Positions 15,555 to 25,151 of a stretch of DNA of 64,000 bases are shown piece after piece; position 1 is the stretch's first letter; the number at the start of each line of letters is the position of its first letter. The notes below the pieces were generated by a model, which was not told the origin of the DNA, did no database searches, and worked only from the letters and a program-made list of their open reading frames with translations. Source of the stretch: Algoriphagus sp. CAU 1675 (GTDB taxonomy: Bacteria; Bacteroidota; Bacteroidia; Cytophagales; Cyclobacteriaceae). Position numbers and translations under genes: made by a program. The stretch lies in contig NZ_JARHUI010000006.1 in assembly GCF_029222925.1 (NCBI RefSeq), positions 186,001-250,000 of the forward strand, in the 5' to 3' direction.

Positions 15555-16508
15555 TCAGTCAAAGCGTACCGATTCTTGTCTTTCCCTATTTACTTTCAAT
15601 TGAAGCACATCCGGTCTGGAATAATGTCCCACGGCATCGAAGTTCTGTCTTTCTTCCAAAACGCGGTTGAAATCCAAGGTTTGATAGATTAGACCTTCTT
15701 CATGGGCAACAGGTTCCAAAATCCATTTTCCATCCGGTCCGGCAATGCAACTTCCTCCATCTGCGAGTACGTCGGGACAGTTTTTCAAAATGATATCCAG
15801 ATGTGGGGTATGGGCCGGGAAATCACTTTTTCTCATCAAACTGGAAACTGAAATCACAAAAGACCGGGCTTCCTGGGCGATCATTCGGGTGATATTTTCC
15901 GTGTTTCGTACCGCTCCCGGCCAAACGGCAATGTGGAGATCTTCACCCAAACCATATAAAGCTGTTCTTGCCAGAGGCATCCAGTTTTCCCAGCAGTTGA
16001 GTCCTCCTACCGTAAACTCCTTGAGGGGATGGACCTGAAGTCCCTTGCCGTCTCCAGGGGACCAAGTCAGTCTTTCGTCATAAGTGGGTTGGAGCTTGCG
16101 GTGTACCGATCGGATTTCCCCTGTCCGATCTATGTAAACCAAGGAGCAATAAAGACTATGCCCTCCGCGGTCCTGTGCTCGTTCGATGATACCCAGATAA
16201 ACCGCTATGGAATGGGTTTTGGCCAAAGCCTGAATGGATTCCAAATCTCCTTTTTCGATTTGCACCGAATTGCGCACATAGTGGGCGTGGATCTCCTTTT
16301 GGATTTTATTGTCCCAGGCAGAGGCGTGGGTGATGGAAAGCCACCAAGGATATCCTGGTAAAAGTCCTTCTCCAAATACGATCAGTTCGCTCTCGTGAGA
16401 TGCGGCTTCTTTGATGGAATCCTCTATTTTTTTGAGGGTGGCTGCCTTATCCAACCATACGGGTGCAATTTGGGCTAAGGCTACTTTGAGCAGGTTTGGA
16501 GCTTCCAT
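15555..16508 (-). CDS. Nitrilase-family carbon-nitrogen hydrolase
   Basis: From ATG 16508 the product has 317 residues. The catalytic triad is complete: Glu in LIVFGEGLLPGYPWW, Lys in RSVHRKLQPTYDERL and the Cys nucleophile in VGGLNCWENWMPLART. The GYPWW and NCWENWMPL wording is typical of true nitrilases (R-CN to carboxylate) rather than amidases, though specificity cannot be read off. I prefer ATG 16508 (MEAPNLLKVALAQ). A longer reading from TTG 16574 would extend to the edge of the terminator at 16582-16609 and adds residues not typical of the family. Confidence 0.9.
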   Translation of the reverse strand: MEAPNLLKVALAQIAPVWLDKAATLKKIEDSIKEAASHESELIVFGEGLLPGYPWWLSITHASAWDNKIQKEIHAHYVRNSVQIEKGDLESIQALAKTHSIAVYLGIIERAQDRGGHSLYCSLVYIDRTGEIRSVHRKLQPTYDERLTWSPGDGKGLQVHPLKEFTVGGLNCWENWMPLARTALYGLGEDLHIAVWPGAVRNTENITRMIAQEARSFVISVSSLMRKSDFPAHTPHLDIILKNCPDVLADGGSCIAGPDGKWILEPVAHEEGLIYQTLDFNRVLEERQNFDAVGHYSRPDVLQLKVNRERQESVRFD

Positions 16509-16581
16509 ATTCAGGTTATTTTTCAATTGCAAGTTAATCCAATCAGGTACAATGTCCAGAAGGCGTTCTGTCAAAAAAAAA

Positions 16582-16609
16582 ACGACTCCAAAAAAGGAGT
16601 CGTCTTTTT
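16582..16609 (-). terminator. Terminator downstream of the ROK kinase gene
   Basis: ACGACTCC (16582-16589) pairs with GGAGTCGT (16596-16603). On the minus strand the stem is followed by a long T-run (plus-strand A-run at 16573-16581). It ends the nagB-ROK transcription unit before the nitrilase gene. Confidence 0.8.
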
Positions 16610-16631
16610 CATTTACTAAACCAACTTTTTC

Positions 16632-17492
16632 TTAATTATTTACAGTCTCGGTTTCAATATCTACTAAGGCCACAGCTCCATGGATAGCTGTTTCGTCCAG
16701 TTCTGAAAGAAGGATATGCAGGTTTTCCAGGACGGTTGGGTAGTTGAAAGTAGACAGTGTTTCGTGTAATGACTTCTTGAATAGAGGATAGGTTTTACGG
16801 ATGGATCCGCCCAAAACAATTGCCTCAGGAGCCAAGGCATAGAGAATATGTTTGAAAAGCTCTCCCAGATGATGTCCGTATTCCTCAAAGGCTTTAAGTG
16901 CTACAGGGTCTCCTGCCAAAGCTTGTTTTGCCAGCGCCTTTGGCTTGCTGTGGTAATAATTGGCGAAAAATTTTCCACTGCAATAATGCTCGAAATTATG
17001 TTCCAGATAGGAGGCACTGCACCATTCTCCGGCAGCTGAATTGACTCCGGAATACAAGTGTCCGTTGATCACGATTCCTCCTCCAAGACCTGTTCCCAGG
17101 GTGATTCCGACCAAATTTTGGAATTTTTTACCTACACCGAATTTATGCACGCCCAAAGCAAAACAATTGGCGTCGTTGTTGATGAAAACGGGTTTCCCGA
17201 AACGTTCGGTTAGAAATTTTTTAAGCTCCACATGCTGAAAGGCAGGGATATTGGCAAGTCCCAATACTATTCCTTCCTTAACATTGACCAGGCCGGGGAT
17301 TCCTATCCCTATTCCCGCTATATCATGGTGCAGATAAGATTCAATGAATAAGGCAATGGTTTCCAGAATGAATTCCTGATCCTCATGGGCTGGAGTGGGG
17401 ATATTTCGAATATCTTCCAAATGCCCATTGACCAGTACCCCGCCTTTAATGCCGGTTCCTCCGATATCTAATCCCAAAATGGCCTTCTCCAT
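16632..17492 (-). CDS. ROK-family sugar kinase (glucokinase-like)
   Basis: The 286-residue protein has the ATP-binding start ILGLDIGGTGIKGGV, the catalytic INNDANCFALG, GITLGTGLGGGIVINGHLYSG and the late PEAIVLGGSIRK. The usual ROK zinc motif (CxCGxxGCxE) is replaced by LEHNFEHYCSGKFF, a variant I recall from Bacteroidota glucokinases. Probable substrates are glucose, GlcNAc or related hexoses. It sits 89 nt downstream of the NagB-LmbE gene on the same strand, so a role in amino-sugar use or peptidoglycan recycling is plausible. Confidence 0.88.
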   Translation of the reverse strand: MEKAILGLDIGGTGIKGGVLVNGHLEDIRNIPTPAHEDQEFILETIALFIESYLHHDIAGIGIGIPGLVNVKEGIVLGLANIPAFQHVELKKFLTERFGKPVFINNDANCFALGVHKFGVGKKFQNLVGITLGTGLGGGIVINGHLYSGVNSAAGEWCSASYLEHNFEHYCSGKFFANYYHSKPKALAKQALAGDPVALKAFEEYGHHLGELFKHILYALAPEAIVLGGSIRKTYPLFKKSLHETLSTFNYPTVLENLHILLSELDETAIHGAVALVDIETETVNN

Positions 17493-17581
17493 TCCTTGTT
17501 GATTGATTAATTTGGTTTAAGGTTAATCGGAGAGCTGACTTGCGCCAGCTCTCCACTAGATAGGTTGGGTAATTGAAATTC

Positions 17582-19909
17582 TTAAAGCATTCCCTCGATG
17601 GATTTTTCCAATTCCCTGGCTGTAGCAAGGAACTCTTCTACATTCATGTCGCGGAAGAAAATCAGGCCGTGGCTGGATCTTACTTTTGCACGCTCATGGA
17701 GATAGAAGTAGTTTTTACCCAACAATAGCTGAATGTCATCGAGTTGACTCACCCATGTTCTTTTCGCTACTGTACTGAATTTTCCATTATGGGAATAACT
17801 CGGGAATGATGCATTTACCTGGCTAAGGTAGCAGTTGGAGAAGGAATCCTCCATGACGGACATGTCTCCAAGAGATACTGGAACAATTACATTGGCCTCG
17901 TGCGGCTCGAATTTAAACCAGACATTTCGGTAGCCTATTATTCTTAAGTTGCTCAGATCTTTTTCCTCTGACCACTGACGTACTGCCTCTGCGGTAGCCT
18001 GCAAAACCTTGTAGTGGGTATCAGGTCCGGAACCTTCGGGATCGAGGGTCAAGCTGATTTTTGTTGGATTGATTTTTCTGAACATATCCAAAATGGGCTC
18101 CACATCCCGTTTTTTGTCGGGCTGTTCGGTGAAAATATCCCCGGTGTAGAAGCCCAGTCTCAGGTGGTGTACATTTTTTACCTGCACCCCAAAGTGTGCC
18201 CAAACGAGTTCCTCTTCAAACTCCCGGATCATACCCTTTAGCTTTTGGATTTTAGCCGGATTCTTTTCTCCGTCATAGCTCTTTCTCAGGATGCTGATCA
18301 CATCGTTGATGGTTTCCCGGAGTTGGGTTTTGTTTTTGATAGCGTAGATAATTACCAATGCTCTTACTACCCGATGGCTCAGGCCACGCTTTCTGGCCTC
18401 AGCATTTTCTGAAGCCACATTGGTCAGGTAGTGATAGACGTCTTTGTCGGTTTTGAGGCTGTAGCCCACTTCGAAAAAGTCATCATAATTGACCATTTGG
18501 ATCTTATCCTCATCCAACAATTTCTTGGTGTATTGGAGTGTTTCGATGACAAAGGTGTTGGTAACTGCCGTAAAACCAGAAGTCAGTACGGAGAAGTGCG
18601 CTTCATTACTAGGCTCATGGAGCTGATTGGTGATATGCGGCAAAATCCCCAGGGAAATATCATCGTGGTGCGGGCCTGTATGAAGTAAAACTTCATTTTT
18701 TTCCTGCTCCAGACCTTTTGCAAGCTTGTTTTCGATACTCTTCATCACCTGATTTACCGTATCCTCAGAAAGGTCCGGAATCAGTTTGGTGTATTTGTCG
18801 GCCTTCAGGTGTTCCATTTTGATTCTGTGGCCGTAGCGGTTGAGTTTTTTACAAAGCTCAATGACTGATCTTTCGGTCTTTTCCCAGGTCCATTCGCCTT
18901 TTTCATAATAGGCATCCATGGAATCCGTCAATTTCACGGCAGCTCCCTTAGTCAGGTAGAAACGTCCGCTTTTTAGTTTCTGAAGTACTGTAGCCGGGTA
19001 AATATTGTTGAGTTCGGTCTCAAGAGAATCCTTGACGATTCCGGCTTTGGCCTCTCCTGCTGCAATGATGATGGCAACAGCATCTGGGTTGTAGACGATG
19101 GTGTCCAGACCGATGGTGATTACCAGTCTGTTTGCAGAAACTTCAATACCTCCCAAATCCCCTGCTGCTACCGCCTGGGTTTCGAAGTTGGTTTCGGTCA
19201 ATCGGGTAACGGAGTAAATATGTGATCCCCGTGTGTTGAATGCGATGTGTCCATCAGGTCCAATTCCTCCCAGAAAGAAACCAATGCCTCCCAAATCCCG
19301 GATTCTCTGCTCATATTCTCCACACCACTGATCAATCATGTAGATGGATTTCTGCTGCAGTTTTTCCAGATCATTTTGAGGGTCCCGGAATCTCAGGGAA
19401 AGGTCTACTTTCATGTCCGGGAATACCTCGGAGTAATGCATGCCGTTGGCAAGAGGGATTTCATCAGAATTGATCAGGATGGCTTTTTCCTTGGAAAGGC
19501 CGAATCCCTGAATGTAGAATTTGTTGACGTAGTCGTAGAAGCTGTTGTGCTGGGAGGAAGAGATCGGGTAAAATTCATCGATCTGTACAAAAGTCAGGTC
19601 TTTCAATACTGGCTTTTTGGTATTCCCAAGCCCATATTTTTCCCGGATTTCCTTGCCTTTTTTACTTTCCCAGTTTTCCAGTAAATACTGTGTCCATTTG
19701 ATGAAAAACTCCGGGGTTTTTCCCGTTGGCAAACTGATCACCCCATTGGGGTTCGCGGCTGCCCATTCCAGAAAGCGGCAAGCCGTCAAAAGTCCCATTT
19801 TTGGGAAATTGTCAACAGTGAGGTAAGGAATCTTGGTGGTGATTTTTTCTACACCGGATTCCTGAAGAAAAGCTTTTTCAACTTCTGAAAGTGGATACTT
19901 ACTGAGCAT
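17582..19909 (-). CDS. nagB: Glucosamine-6-phosphate deaminase fused to LmbE/PIG-L-like domain
   Basis: The 775-residue fusion starts with a NagB domain (about 25-320): VISLPTGKTPEFFIKW, FVQIDEFYPISSSQ and GGIGFFLGGIGPDGHIAFN, with the catalytic Asp/His block. From about residue 390 an LmbE-like domain follows (EVLLHTGPHHDDISLGILPH), where the usual HPDDE zinc motif reads HHDDI. The family is annotated as glucosamine-6-phosphate deaminase in Bacteroidota. It would convert GlcN-6-P to fructose-6-P plus ammonia, and the C-terminal domain could deacetylate GlcNAc-6-P, which I infer. The 237-nt AT-rich region upstream probably holds its promoter. Confidence 0.9.
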   Translation of the reverse strand: MLSKYPLSEVEKAFLQESGVEKITTKIPYLTVDNFPKMGLLTACRFLEWAAANPNGVISLPTGKTPEFFIKWTQYLLENWESKKGKEIREKYGLGNTKKPVLKDLTFVQIDEFYPISSSQHNSFYDYVNKFYIQGFGLSKEKAILINSDEIPLANGMHYSEVFPDMKVDLSLRFRDPQNDLEKLQQKSIYMIDQWCGEYEQRIRDLGGIGFFLGGIGPDGHIAFNTRGSHIYSVTRLTETNFETQAVAAGDLGGIEVSANRLVITIGLDTIVYNPDAVAIIIAAGEAKAGIVKDSLETELNNIYPATVLQKLKSGRFYLTKGAAVKLTDSMDAYYEKGEWTWEKTERSVIELCKKLNRYGHRIKMEHLKADKYTKLIPDLSEDTVNQVMKSIENKLAKGLEQEKNEVLLHTGPHHDDISLGILPHITNQLHEPSNEAHFSVLTSGFTAVTNTFVIETLQYTKKLLDEDKIQMVNYDDFFEVGYSLKTDKDVYHYLTNVASENAEARKRGLSHRVVRALVIIYAIKNKTQLRETINDVISILRKSYDGEKNPAKIQKLKGMIREFEEELVWAHFGVQVKNVHHLRLGFYTGDIFTEQPDKKRDVEPILDMFRKINPTKISLTLDPEGSGPDTHYKVLQATAEAVRQWSEEKDLSNLRIIGYRNVWFKFEPHEANVIVPVSLGDMSVMEDSFSNCYLSQVNASFPSYSHNGKFSTVAKRTWVSQLDDIQLLLGKNYFYLHERAKVRSSHGLIFFRDMNVEEFLATARELEKSIEGML

Positions 19910-20146
19910 ACTGAAGGAACAGTTTAGGTTAGGTAAGATTTGGATTTAGATGTGTTGGCAAACAATTAGTATTGATTCTAAGCGCTTTCCAAAAATATAA
20001 TCCGTGAAATGAAATATTTCAGAATCATATTTCGGTTCAAACTTTACTCAATTCTAAAATAATTGTTTTAACAAAATTAAAAAACTTTGGATAATAAAAA
20101 ATGACTTTTATAAAAAATTTAAAAAAGTATCTGCTTTCTGGAAATT

Positions 20147-21601
20147 TTATAGAGTTCCGGTAAAGGCGATTCGGATCTTTAATTGAAAATCCCGGATCAC
20201 TTTAAAAATTTCGATTAGGGTAACGGATTGGACTTTGGTGAGAGAGTCTATGTTCAGGTAGTTTTTTGGCTTTGCATGTTGATGAAGAATGAGTTCGGCC
20301 TGATTTTCCAGTCTCATGGACATCAGGTAGTTGAATGCATGGATCAGTTCCTGGGTTTCTGCAGGCGAAAAGACGCCCTTCTTTCCGAGCAACTCAATTC
20401 TCTGGACGGTATTGGTTTCGAAAATTCTATGCTTCAAAGCATAAACCCGTGCAAGGTCGACCATGGGTCGCATCGTCTGTTTGAGATTGAGCTGTTTTTT
20501 TCCTTCGATTTCTTCGGTTTTTATTTTTTTGAAGAAGGTAAGCGGAGCTTCGTATTGAAGTGCATTGTAGCCTAAGTTGATGAAGAAACGTTCCGGGGCT
20601 TTTTCCAGTAAGTTTCCCATGTGATTCTTGAGTTCCTCGAGCAGGCTTTCTTTTCCGTAAATAGCCCTACAGTCAAAAAAGGTCGCATAATTCATCGCGG
20701 TTTCCTGGGAGGCATCCGAGATCCATTGTTCGTAATTCCGTTTCCAATGAGATAGGGAATGGGTCCACTTGGGATTCATGGCCATGAGCTCACCTTCACA
20801 GAAATCTATTCCTATCTGATCCAGGGCAGTGGAAACACGTGTGGCAAAATCCAGAAAATATGCCCGGACTTCTTCCCGATGCTCGTTGGCTTTGTCCTCG
20901 TAGATAATCGCGTTGTCCTGATCGGTTTTCAGCGTCAGTTCACCCCGGCCCTCGCTACCTAAAACAAAAAAGACAAATTGGGCCGGAGCCGGACCGATTT
21001 CCTTGATCACCCGTTCGATGACACGTTGGGTGATGGTGTCGGCAACCGTGGTAATGATCTGATTGACCAGCCCCGCCTTCATGCCTCTGGAAAGAAGCAA
21101 ATGGATGATTTCCGGCATTCTTCCCCATTTTTCTCTTAGTTCTGGGATTTGTCGTGCTTCCTTTACGGATTGGATAAACATAAATGGTCCCTGACTTTGT
21201 TCGGTAAGGATTTTGGTTCGGCTGATCCAACCAATGAATTCTTGGTTTTCCCGAACAAGGAGGTAGCGGGATTTGGTTTGGAACATCAAAAGGAGGGCTT
21301 CGACCAAACTCGAGTCAGGATGTATGGATACCATGGATTTTTCCATGATTTCTGAAACAGGAGTATCTAACTGTAGTCCCTTTGCCAAGGCTTTATCTCG
21401 TAAGGTGATGTCCGTGATAAACCCCTGAATGTCCTGCGGGGAGTTTCCTATAAAAAGACAGCTGACTTGCTCCCTGGCCATTTGGGCAGCACAGGACTGA
21501 ATGTCGCTTTCTGGCTTGGCCATGCGAAGGTGTCGAAAATGAAGTTCACGAACCCGTTTAGAATAAAATTGGTCTGAAATAATGTTTTCCTTGGCATTCA
21601 T
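20147..21601 (-). CDS. CBS-domain/DUF294 putative nucleotidyltransferase
   Basis: From ATG 21601 the product has 484 residues. Order: a tandem CBS pair (about 20-140; VSEIMEKSMVSIHPDSSLVE), a DUF294 nucleotidyltransferase-like core (about 215-250; VLGSEGRGELTLKTDQDNAI with the GSxxR...DxD pattern) and a DUF294 C-terminal substrate-binding helical domain. CBS pairs sense adenine nucleotides, so this is probably a signalling or protein-modifying nucleotidyltransferase like the GlnD-related group. The target is unknown. An upstream TTG (21619) would add six residues. The gene is divergent from gntK-gnd. Confidence 0.85.
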   Translation of the reverse strand: MNAKENIISDQFYSKRVRELHFRHLRMAKPESDIQSCAAQMAREQVSCLFIGNSPQDIQGFITDITLRDKALAKGLQLDTPVSEIMEKSMVSIHPDSSLVEALLLMFQTKSRYLLVRENQEFIGWISRTKILTEQSQGPFMFIQSVKEARQIPELREKWGRMPEIIHLLLSRGMKAGLVNQIITTVADTITQRVIERVIKEIGPAPAQFVFFVLGSEGRGELTLKTDQDNAIIYEDKANEHREEVRAYFLDFATRVSTALDQIGIDFCEGELMAMNPKWTHSLSHWKRNYEQWISDASQETAMNYATFFDCRAIYGKESLLEELKNHMGNLLEKAPERFFINLGYNALQYEAPLTFFKKIKTEEIEGKKQLNLKQTMRPMVDLARVYALKHRIFETNTVQRIELLGKKGVFSPAETQELIHAFNYLMSMRLENQAELILHQHAKPKNYLNIDSLTKVQSVTLIEIFKVIRDFQLKIRIAFTGTL

Positions 21602-21712
21602 TTGTCTCAAATTAGACAAAGTTTGTTCTCAATTCTGCATTTATTTTCTCTGATCTAAAAATTGAGTCCTAAGATCAGGATTGCCTAGCCTCTAATTTCT
21701 TAATTTCGCTTC

Positions 21713-23608
21713 ATGTTAATTATTGTCACAGGGGTATCCGGTACCGGAAAGACTACATTGGGAACAGCGCTTTCCGAGCGCTTGCATTTGCCATTTTTTG
21801 ATGCGGATCATTTCCATCCCAAGGAGAATATTGATAAAATGAGCCAGGGCTTTCCTCTTAATGATGAGGATAGACAACCTTGGCTAAAAGCACTGGCAGC
21901 CCAACTTCGGGAATCTGAACTTTCAGGAGGGGCCGTATTGGCTTGCAGTTCCCTTAAAGAATCTTACCGTAAGGAATTGTCTGTAGATGATAATCTCCGG
22001 TGGATTCATCTGAAGGGCGATCGGGATTTGATCTGGGCCAGAATGCAGGCCCGGCAAAACCACTACATGAAGGCTGGGATGCTGGATTCTCAAATAGCCA
22101 CCTGGGAAGAACCAAGCTATGGATATCACTTGAGTATTGACCAAAGTCCTGAGGAGATGCTGGATGAGGCTTTGGATTATCTAAAAAAGGAAAGCATGAA
22201 AATGAAAATGGGCGTGATCGGCATGGGCGTGATGGGGAAAAGCCTTGCCTTAAACCTAGCCGAGAAAGGTGTGCCTGTTTCCCTGTACAACCGCTTTGTA
22301 AAAGGACAAGAAGAAGGAGTTGCTCAACAAGTTCTGGATGAAAACCCGGACTTTGCCAATATGCAGGCTTTTGAAGACTTGAAGCTTTTTTTGGACTCCC
22401 TTGAAAAACCCAGAAAAATCCTGATGATGATCCCGGCAGGTGAGGCAATTGACGCGCAACTGGACAGCCTGATCCCGCTATTGGATGCAGGAGATTTGGT
22501 TATAGATGGGGGAAATTCCTTCTACAAGGATTCCGAGAGAAGGGTAGCGCGCATGGATCAATTAAATCTTCGCTTTCTTCCCATGGGAGTTTCCGGCGGA
22601 GAAGAAGGGGCCAGAAAAGGGCCTTCCATCATGCCCGGTGGAAATGCGGAAGGTTATGAAATGGTGGCTGATTTTCTGGGCAGGATCTCTGCGAAAGACA
22701 AAGAAGGCAGACCTTGCGTCACCTATGTAGGTCCGGGAGGATCTGGGCATTTTATCAAGATGGTCCATAATTCCATTGAATATGGAGAAATGCAGGTGTT
22801 GGCAGAATTGGTCCATTTGCTTCGCTTCGGTTTTGGCTGTTCCCCTGAGCAGGTTTCGGGAATTTTTTCGGATTGGGGGAAAGGGGAGTTAAAGTCTTAT
22901 TTGCTGGAAATCACGACCGACATTCTTCTGTTTAAGGAAGATGGAGAGTTGCTGCTGGACAAAATTCTGGATCAGGCGGGGCAGAAAGGAACAGGGGCCT
23001 GGTCCCTGACCACAGCACTGGAATATGGGGTTCCCTACAGCCCGCTTGCTGAAGCGGTCAATGCCCGTGGAGTTTCAGGGGGAAAGGAGTTAAGAAGAGC
23101 TTTTTCAAAAACATTCGAGCATTCTTTTATCCCAGTGCAGGCTTCCCTGGAATCCTGGCTTCCCAAACTCAAATCCGCCTATGCCTTAGCCCGGGTGATT
23201 AACCATGAGGTGGGATTTGGGCTGATGAAGACTGTTTCCGATTCAAAAAACTGGAACCTCAACTTCAATGAAATCGCACGCATCTGGACCAATGGTTGTA
23301 TCATCCGTTCCGGATTGATGGAAAATATTTCAGTTCATTATTCCCCTTCCCTTGAGTTTTTTGAAATGCCGGGAGTGAAAGAGCAGGTGATTTCCGGAAG
23401 AAAGGATTTGGCAGAATTGGTGGGGTTGGGAATTGCCCATGGATTTGCCATGCCGGTGATGAGTGCCGGAATCAATTATCTTCTCGGAAGGATCACAGCC
23501 GAGTCCAGTGCCTCGGTTATTCAGGCTCAACGGGACTACTTCGGAGCGCATACCTATCAGAGAAAGGATGATCCCAGCGGAAAGTTTTACCATACCAAGT
23601 GGACTTAA
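21713..23608 (+). CDS. Fused gluconokinase-6-phosphogluconate dehydrogenase
   Basis: A single 631-residue frame joins two enzymes. Residues 1-162 are a GntK-type gluconokinase with P-loop GVSGTGKTTLGTALSERL, FDADHFHPKENIDKMSQGFP and LNDEDRQPWL. From Met163 (MKMGVIGMGVMGKSLALNLA) the protein is a complete decarboxylating 6-phosphogluconate dehydrogenase. It has FLPMGVSGGEEGARKGPSIM, the catalytic FIKMVHNSIEYGEMQ, QKGTGAW and the C-terminal IIRSGLM region. The fusion would take gluconate via 6-phosphogluconate to ribulose-5-phosphate and CO2 in one polypeptide. No frameshift is needed. A terminator follows directly. Confidence 0.94.
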   Translation: MLIIVTGVSGTGKTTLGTALSERLHLPFFDADHFHPKENIDKMSQGFPLNDEDRQPWLKALAAQLRESELSGGAVLACSSLKESYRKELSVDDNLRWIHLKGDRDLIWARMQARQNHYMKAGMLDSQIATWEEPSYGYHLSIDQSPEEMLDEALDYLKKESMKMKMGVIGMGVMGKSLALNLAEKGVPVSLYNRFVKGQEEGVAQQVLDENPDFANMQAFEDLKLFLDSLEKPRKILMMIPAGEAIDAQLDSLIPLLDAGDLVIDGGNSFYKDSERRVARMDQLNLRFLPMGVSGGEEGARKGPSIMPGGNAEGYEMVADFLGRISAKDKEGRPCVTYVGPGGSGHFIKMVHNSIEYGEMQVLAELVHLLRFGFGCSPEQVSGIFSDWGKGELKSYLLEITTDILLFKEDGELLLDKILDQAGQKGTGAWSLTTALEYGVPYSPLAEAVNARGVSGGKELRRAFSKTFEHSFIPVQASLESWLPKLKSAYALARVINHEVGFGLMKTVSDSKNWNLNFNEIARIWTNGCIIRSGLMENISVHYSPSLEFFEMPGVKEQVISGRKDLAELVGLGIAHGFAMPVMSAGINYLLGRITAESSASVIQAQRDYFGAHTYQRKDDPSGKFYHTKWT

Positions 23609-23612
23609 TATC

Positions 23613-23649
23613 CAAGAGGGGATGAAGGGATTCATTCCCTCTTGTTTTT
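23613..23649 (+). terminator. Terminator after gntK-gnd
   Basis: CAAGAGGG (23613-23620) pairs with CCCTCTTG (23637-23644), followed by TTTTT. It lies 5 nt after the fusion gene's stop codon. Confidence 0.8.
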
Positions 23650-23752
23650 GGAATATTACTTCTCCGGTTATTGAAGCCAATATTTTCCACCACTGGATTG
23701 TTTTCCAGTCCTTAATGGCCGAAATTCCGAATTCAATCAATTGTCATCCCTT

Positions 23753-25123
23753 ATGAAAACTCCTTTAATGGGTTTCTTCTTCGTCTTGTTAGTTGCGCTG
23801 AATCCGGTGCTAGCCCAAGATATGTTGGTCACCAATGTGAATGTGGTCAGTATGGAAAATGACCAGATCTTGGAAAATCAGGCCATCTATGTGGTTGATG
23901 GAAAGATCAAAGACATCATTCCGCTGACTGCCCAAACTCCCAGAATGTACAGTGAAATCATCATTGACGGAAAAGGGGCTTATGTTTTCCCGGGTTTGTC
24001 TGAGTTTCATGCGCATCTTCCAGTTGCCAGTGATGGCAGTACTCAGTTGCAGGAAGAATCCATGTGGCTTTATCTAGCCAATGGAGTTCTGAGAATCCGA
24101 AGCATGTTGGGAAATCCAACGCACATTGCTTTGAGGGATAAAGTCAATGCAGGGGAAATTCCCGGTCCACGAGTTTTTATTTCAGGACCTTCTTTCAATG
24201 CAAATTCCGTGACCAGCCCGGAGCAGGCTGCTCAAATGGTAAAGGATCAAAAAGAAGCGCGATATGACCATCTGAAAATCCATCCCGGTGTTGAGCTGAA
24301 TGAAATGTGGGCTATTTCCAAAACCGCACAGGAAGTGGGGATTCCTTTTGGAGGCCATGTTCCTTTAGCTGTAGGACTGAAAAATGCCCTTAATAGTGGT
24401 TACAAGTCTGTCGAACATATGGATGGATATCTGGAAACTCTGCTTCCGGATGATTTGGTCATAGATCCAACTACTTCGGGCCCTTTCAACCTGAAACTCG
24501 TAGGGCAGGTTCAGATGGATAAATTACCCGGTTTGATTCAGTTGACTTTGGATAAGGGAACCTGGGTAGCACCTACTTTGACTTTGTTTGACCGATATTT
24601 TGGATACATCCCTGCGGATGAATTCAGAAAAGCTCCCGAGATGAAATATCTTCCCGGCTTATTGATCCAGCAGTGGGTCAACACCAAAAAGCAGTTGGAG
24701 AGAACCGGAGTTTTGGACAAGGAAAATGTGGCCCCTTATCTGGCTTTCCGTAGAAAGCTATTTATGGAGCTCCACAATTCAGGAGTTCCCATGATTTTGA
24801 GCTCTGACTCCCCACAGGTTTTCAATGTCCCTGGATTTTCCATTCATCATGAAATCGCTCTGATGTCTGAGGCAGGAATGTCCAATTATGAAATCCTGAA
24901 AACCGGATCCGTAGAGCCGGCAAAATACATGGGACAAGAAGCCGAATGGGGAATGATCAAAAAAGGAATGGCTGCGGATTTTGTGATGGTGGAGAAGAAT
25001 CCCTTGGAGGATTTGAAAACCATGCAGAAGCCAATGGGTGTGGTAATTAGAGGGAAGTGGATTGGACAGGAGGAACTTCAGGCTCAATTGGACCAGATCG
25101 AACAAAATCATCTCAGAAAATAA
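23753..25123 (+). CDS. Secreted metal-dependent amidohydrolase
   Basis: From ATG 23753 (a TTG at 23741 would add four residues) the 456-residue protein has a signal peptide ending near NPVLAQ. An amidohydrolase barrel follows with the full metal set: HAH in FPGLSEFHAHLP, Lys in DHLKIHPGVE, His in IPFGGHVPLA, His in SVEHMDGY and Asp in LSSDSPQVF. The beta-sandwich at both ends (MLVTNVNVVSMEN; DFVMVEKNPLEDL) is typical. Prolidase- or imidazolonepropionase-related exported amidohydrolases cleave small amides or cyclic compounds; the substrate is unknown. The galM start is only 28 nt downstream. Confidence 0.9.
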   Translation: MKTPLMGFFFVLLVALNPVLAQDMLVTNVNVVSMENDQILENQAIYVVDGKIKDIIPLTAQTPRMYSEIIIDGKGAYVFPGLSEFHAHLPVASDGSTQLQEESMWLYLANGVLRIRSMLGNPTHIALRDKVNAGEIPGPRVFISGPSFNANSVTSPEQAAQMVKDQKEARYDHLKIHPGVELNEMWAISKTAQEVGIPFGGHVPLAVGLKNALNSGYKSVEHMDGYLETLLPDDLVIDPTTSGPFNLKLVGQVQMDKLPGLIQLTLDKGTWVAPTLTLFDRYFGYIPADEFRKAPEMKYLPGLLIQQWVNTKKQLERTGVLDKENVAPYLAFRRKLFMELHNSGVPMILSSDSPQVFNVPGFSIHHEIALMSEAGMSNYEILKTGSVEPAKYMGQEAEWGMIKKGMAADFVMVEKNPLEDLKTMQKPMGVVIRGKWIGQEELQAQLDQIEQNHLRK

Positions 25124-25151
25124 ATCTCTTGGCTTTCAACCCCTTTTTTCC

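Noticed and set aside
16509-16574. 22-residue N-terminal extension of the nitrilase
   Set aside because: It would start from TTG at the edge of the terminator and precedes the family-typical start.
25062-25151. 30-residue N-terminal extension of GalM
   Set aside because: It overlaps the amidohydrolase gene and hides the lipoprotein signal that begins at ATG 25152.
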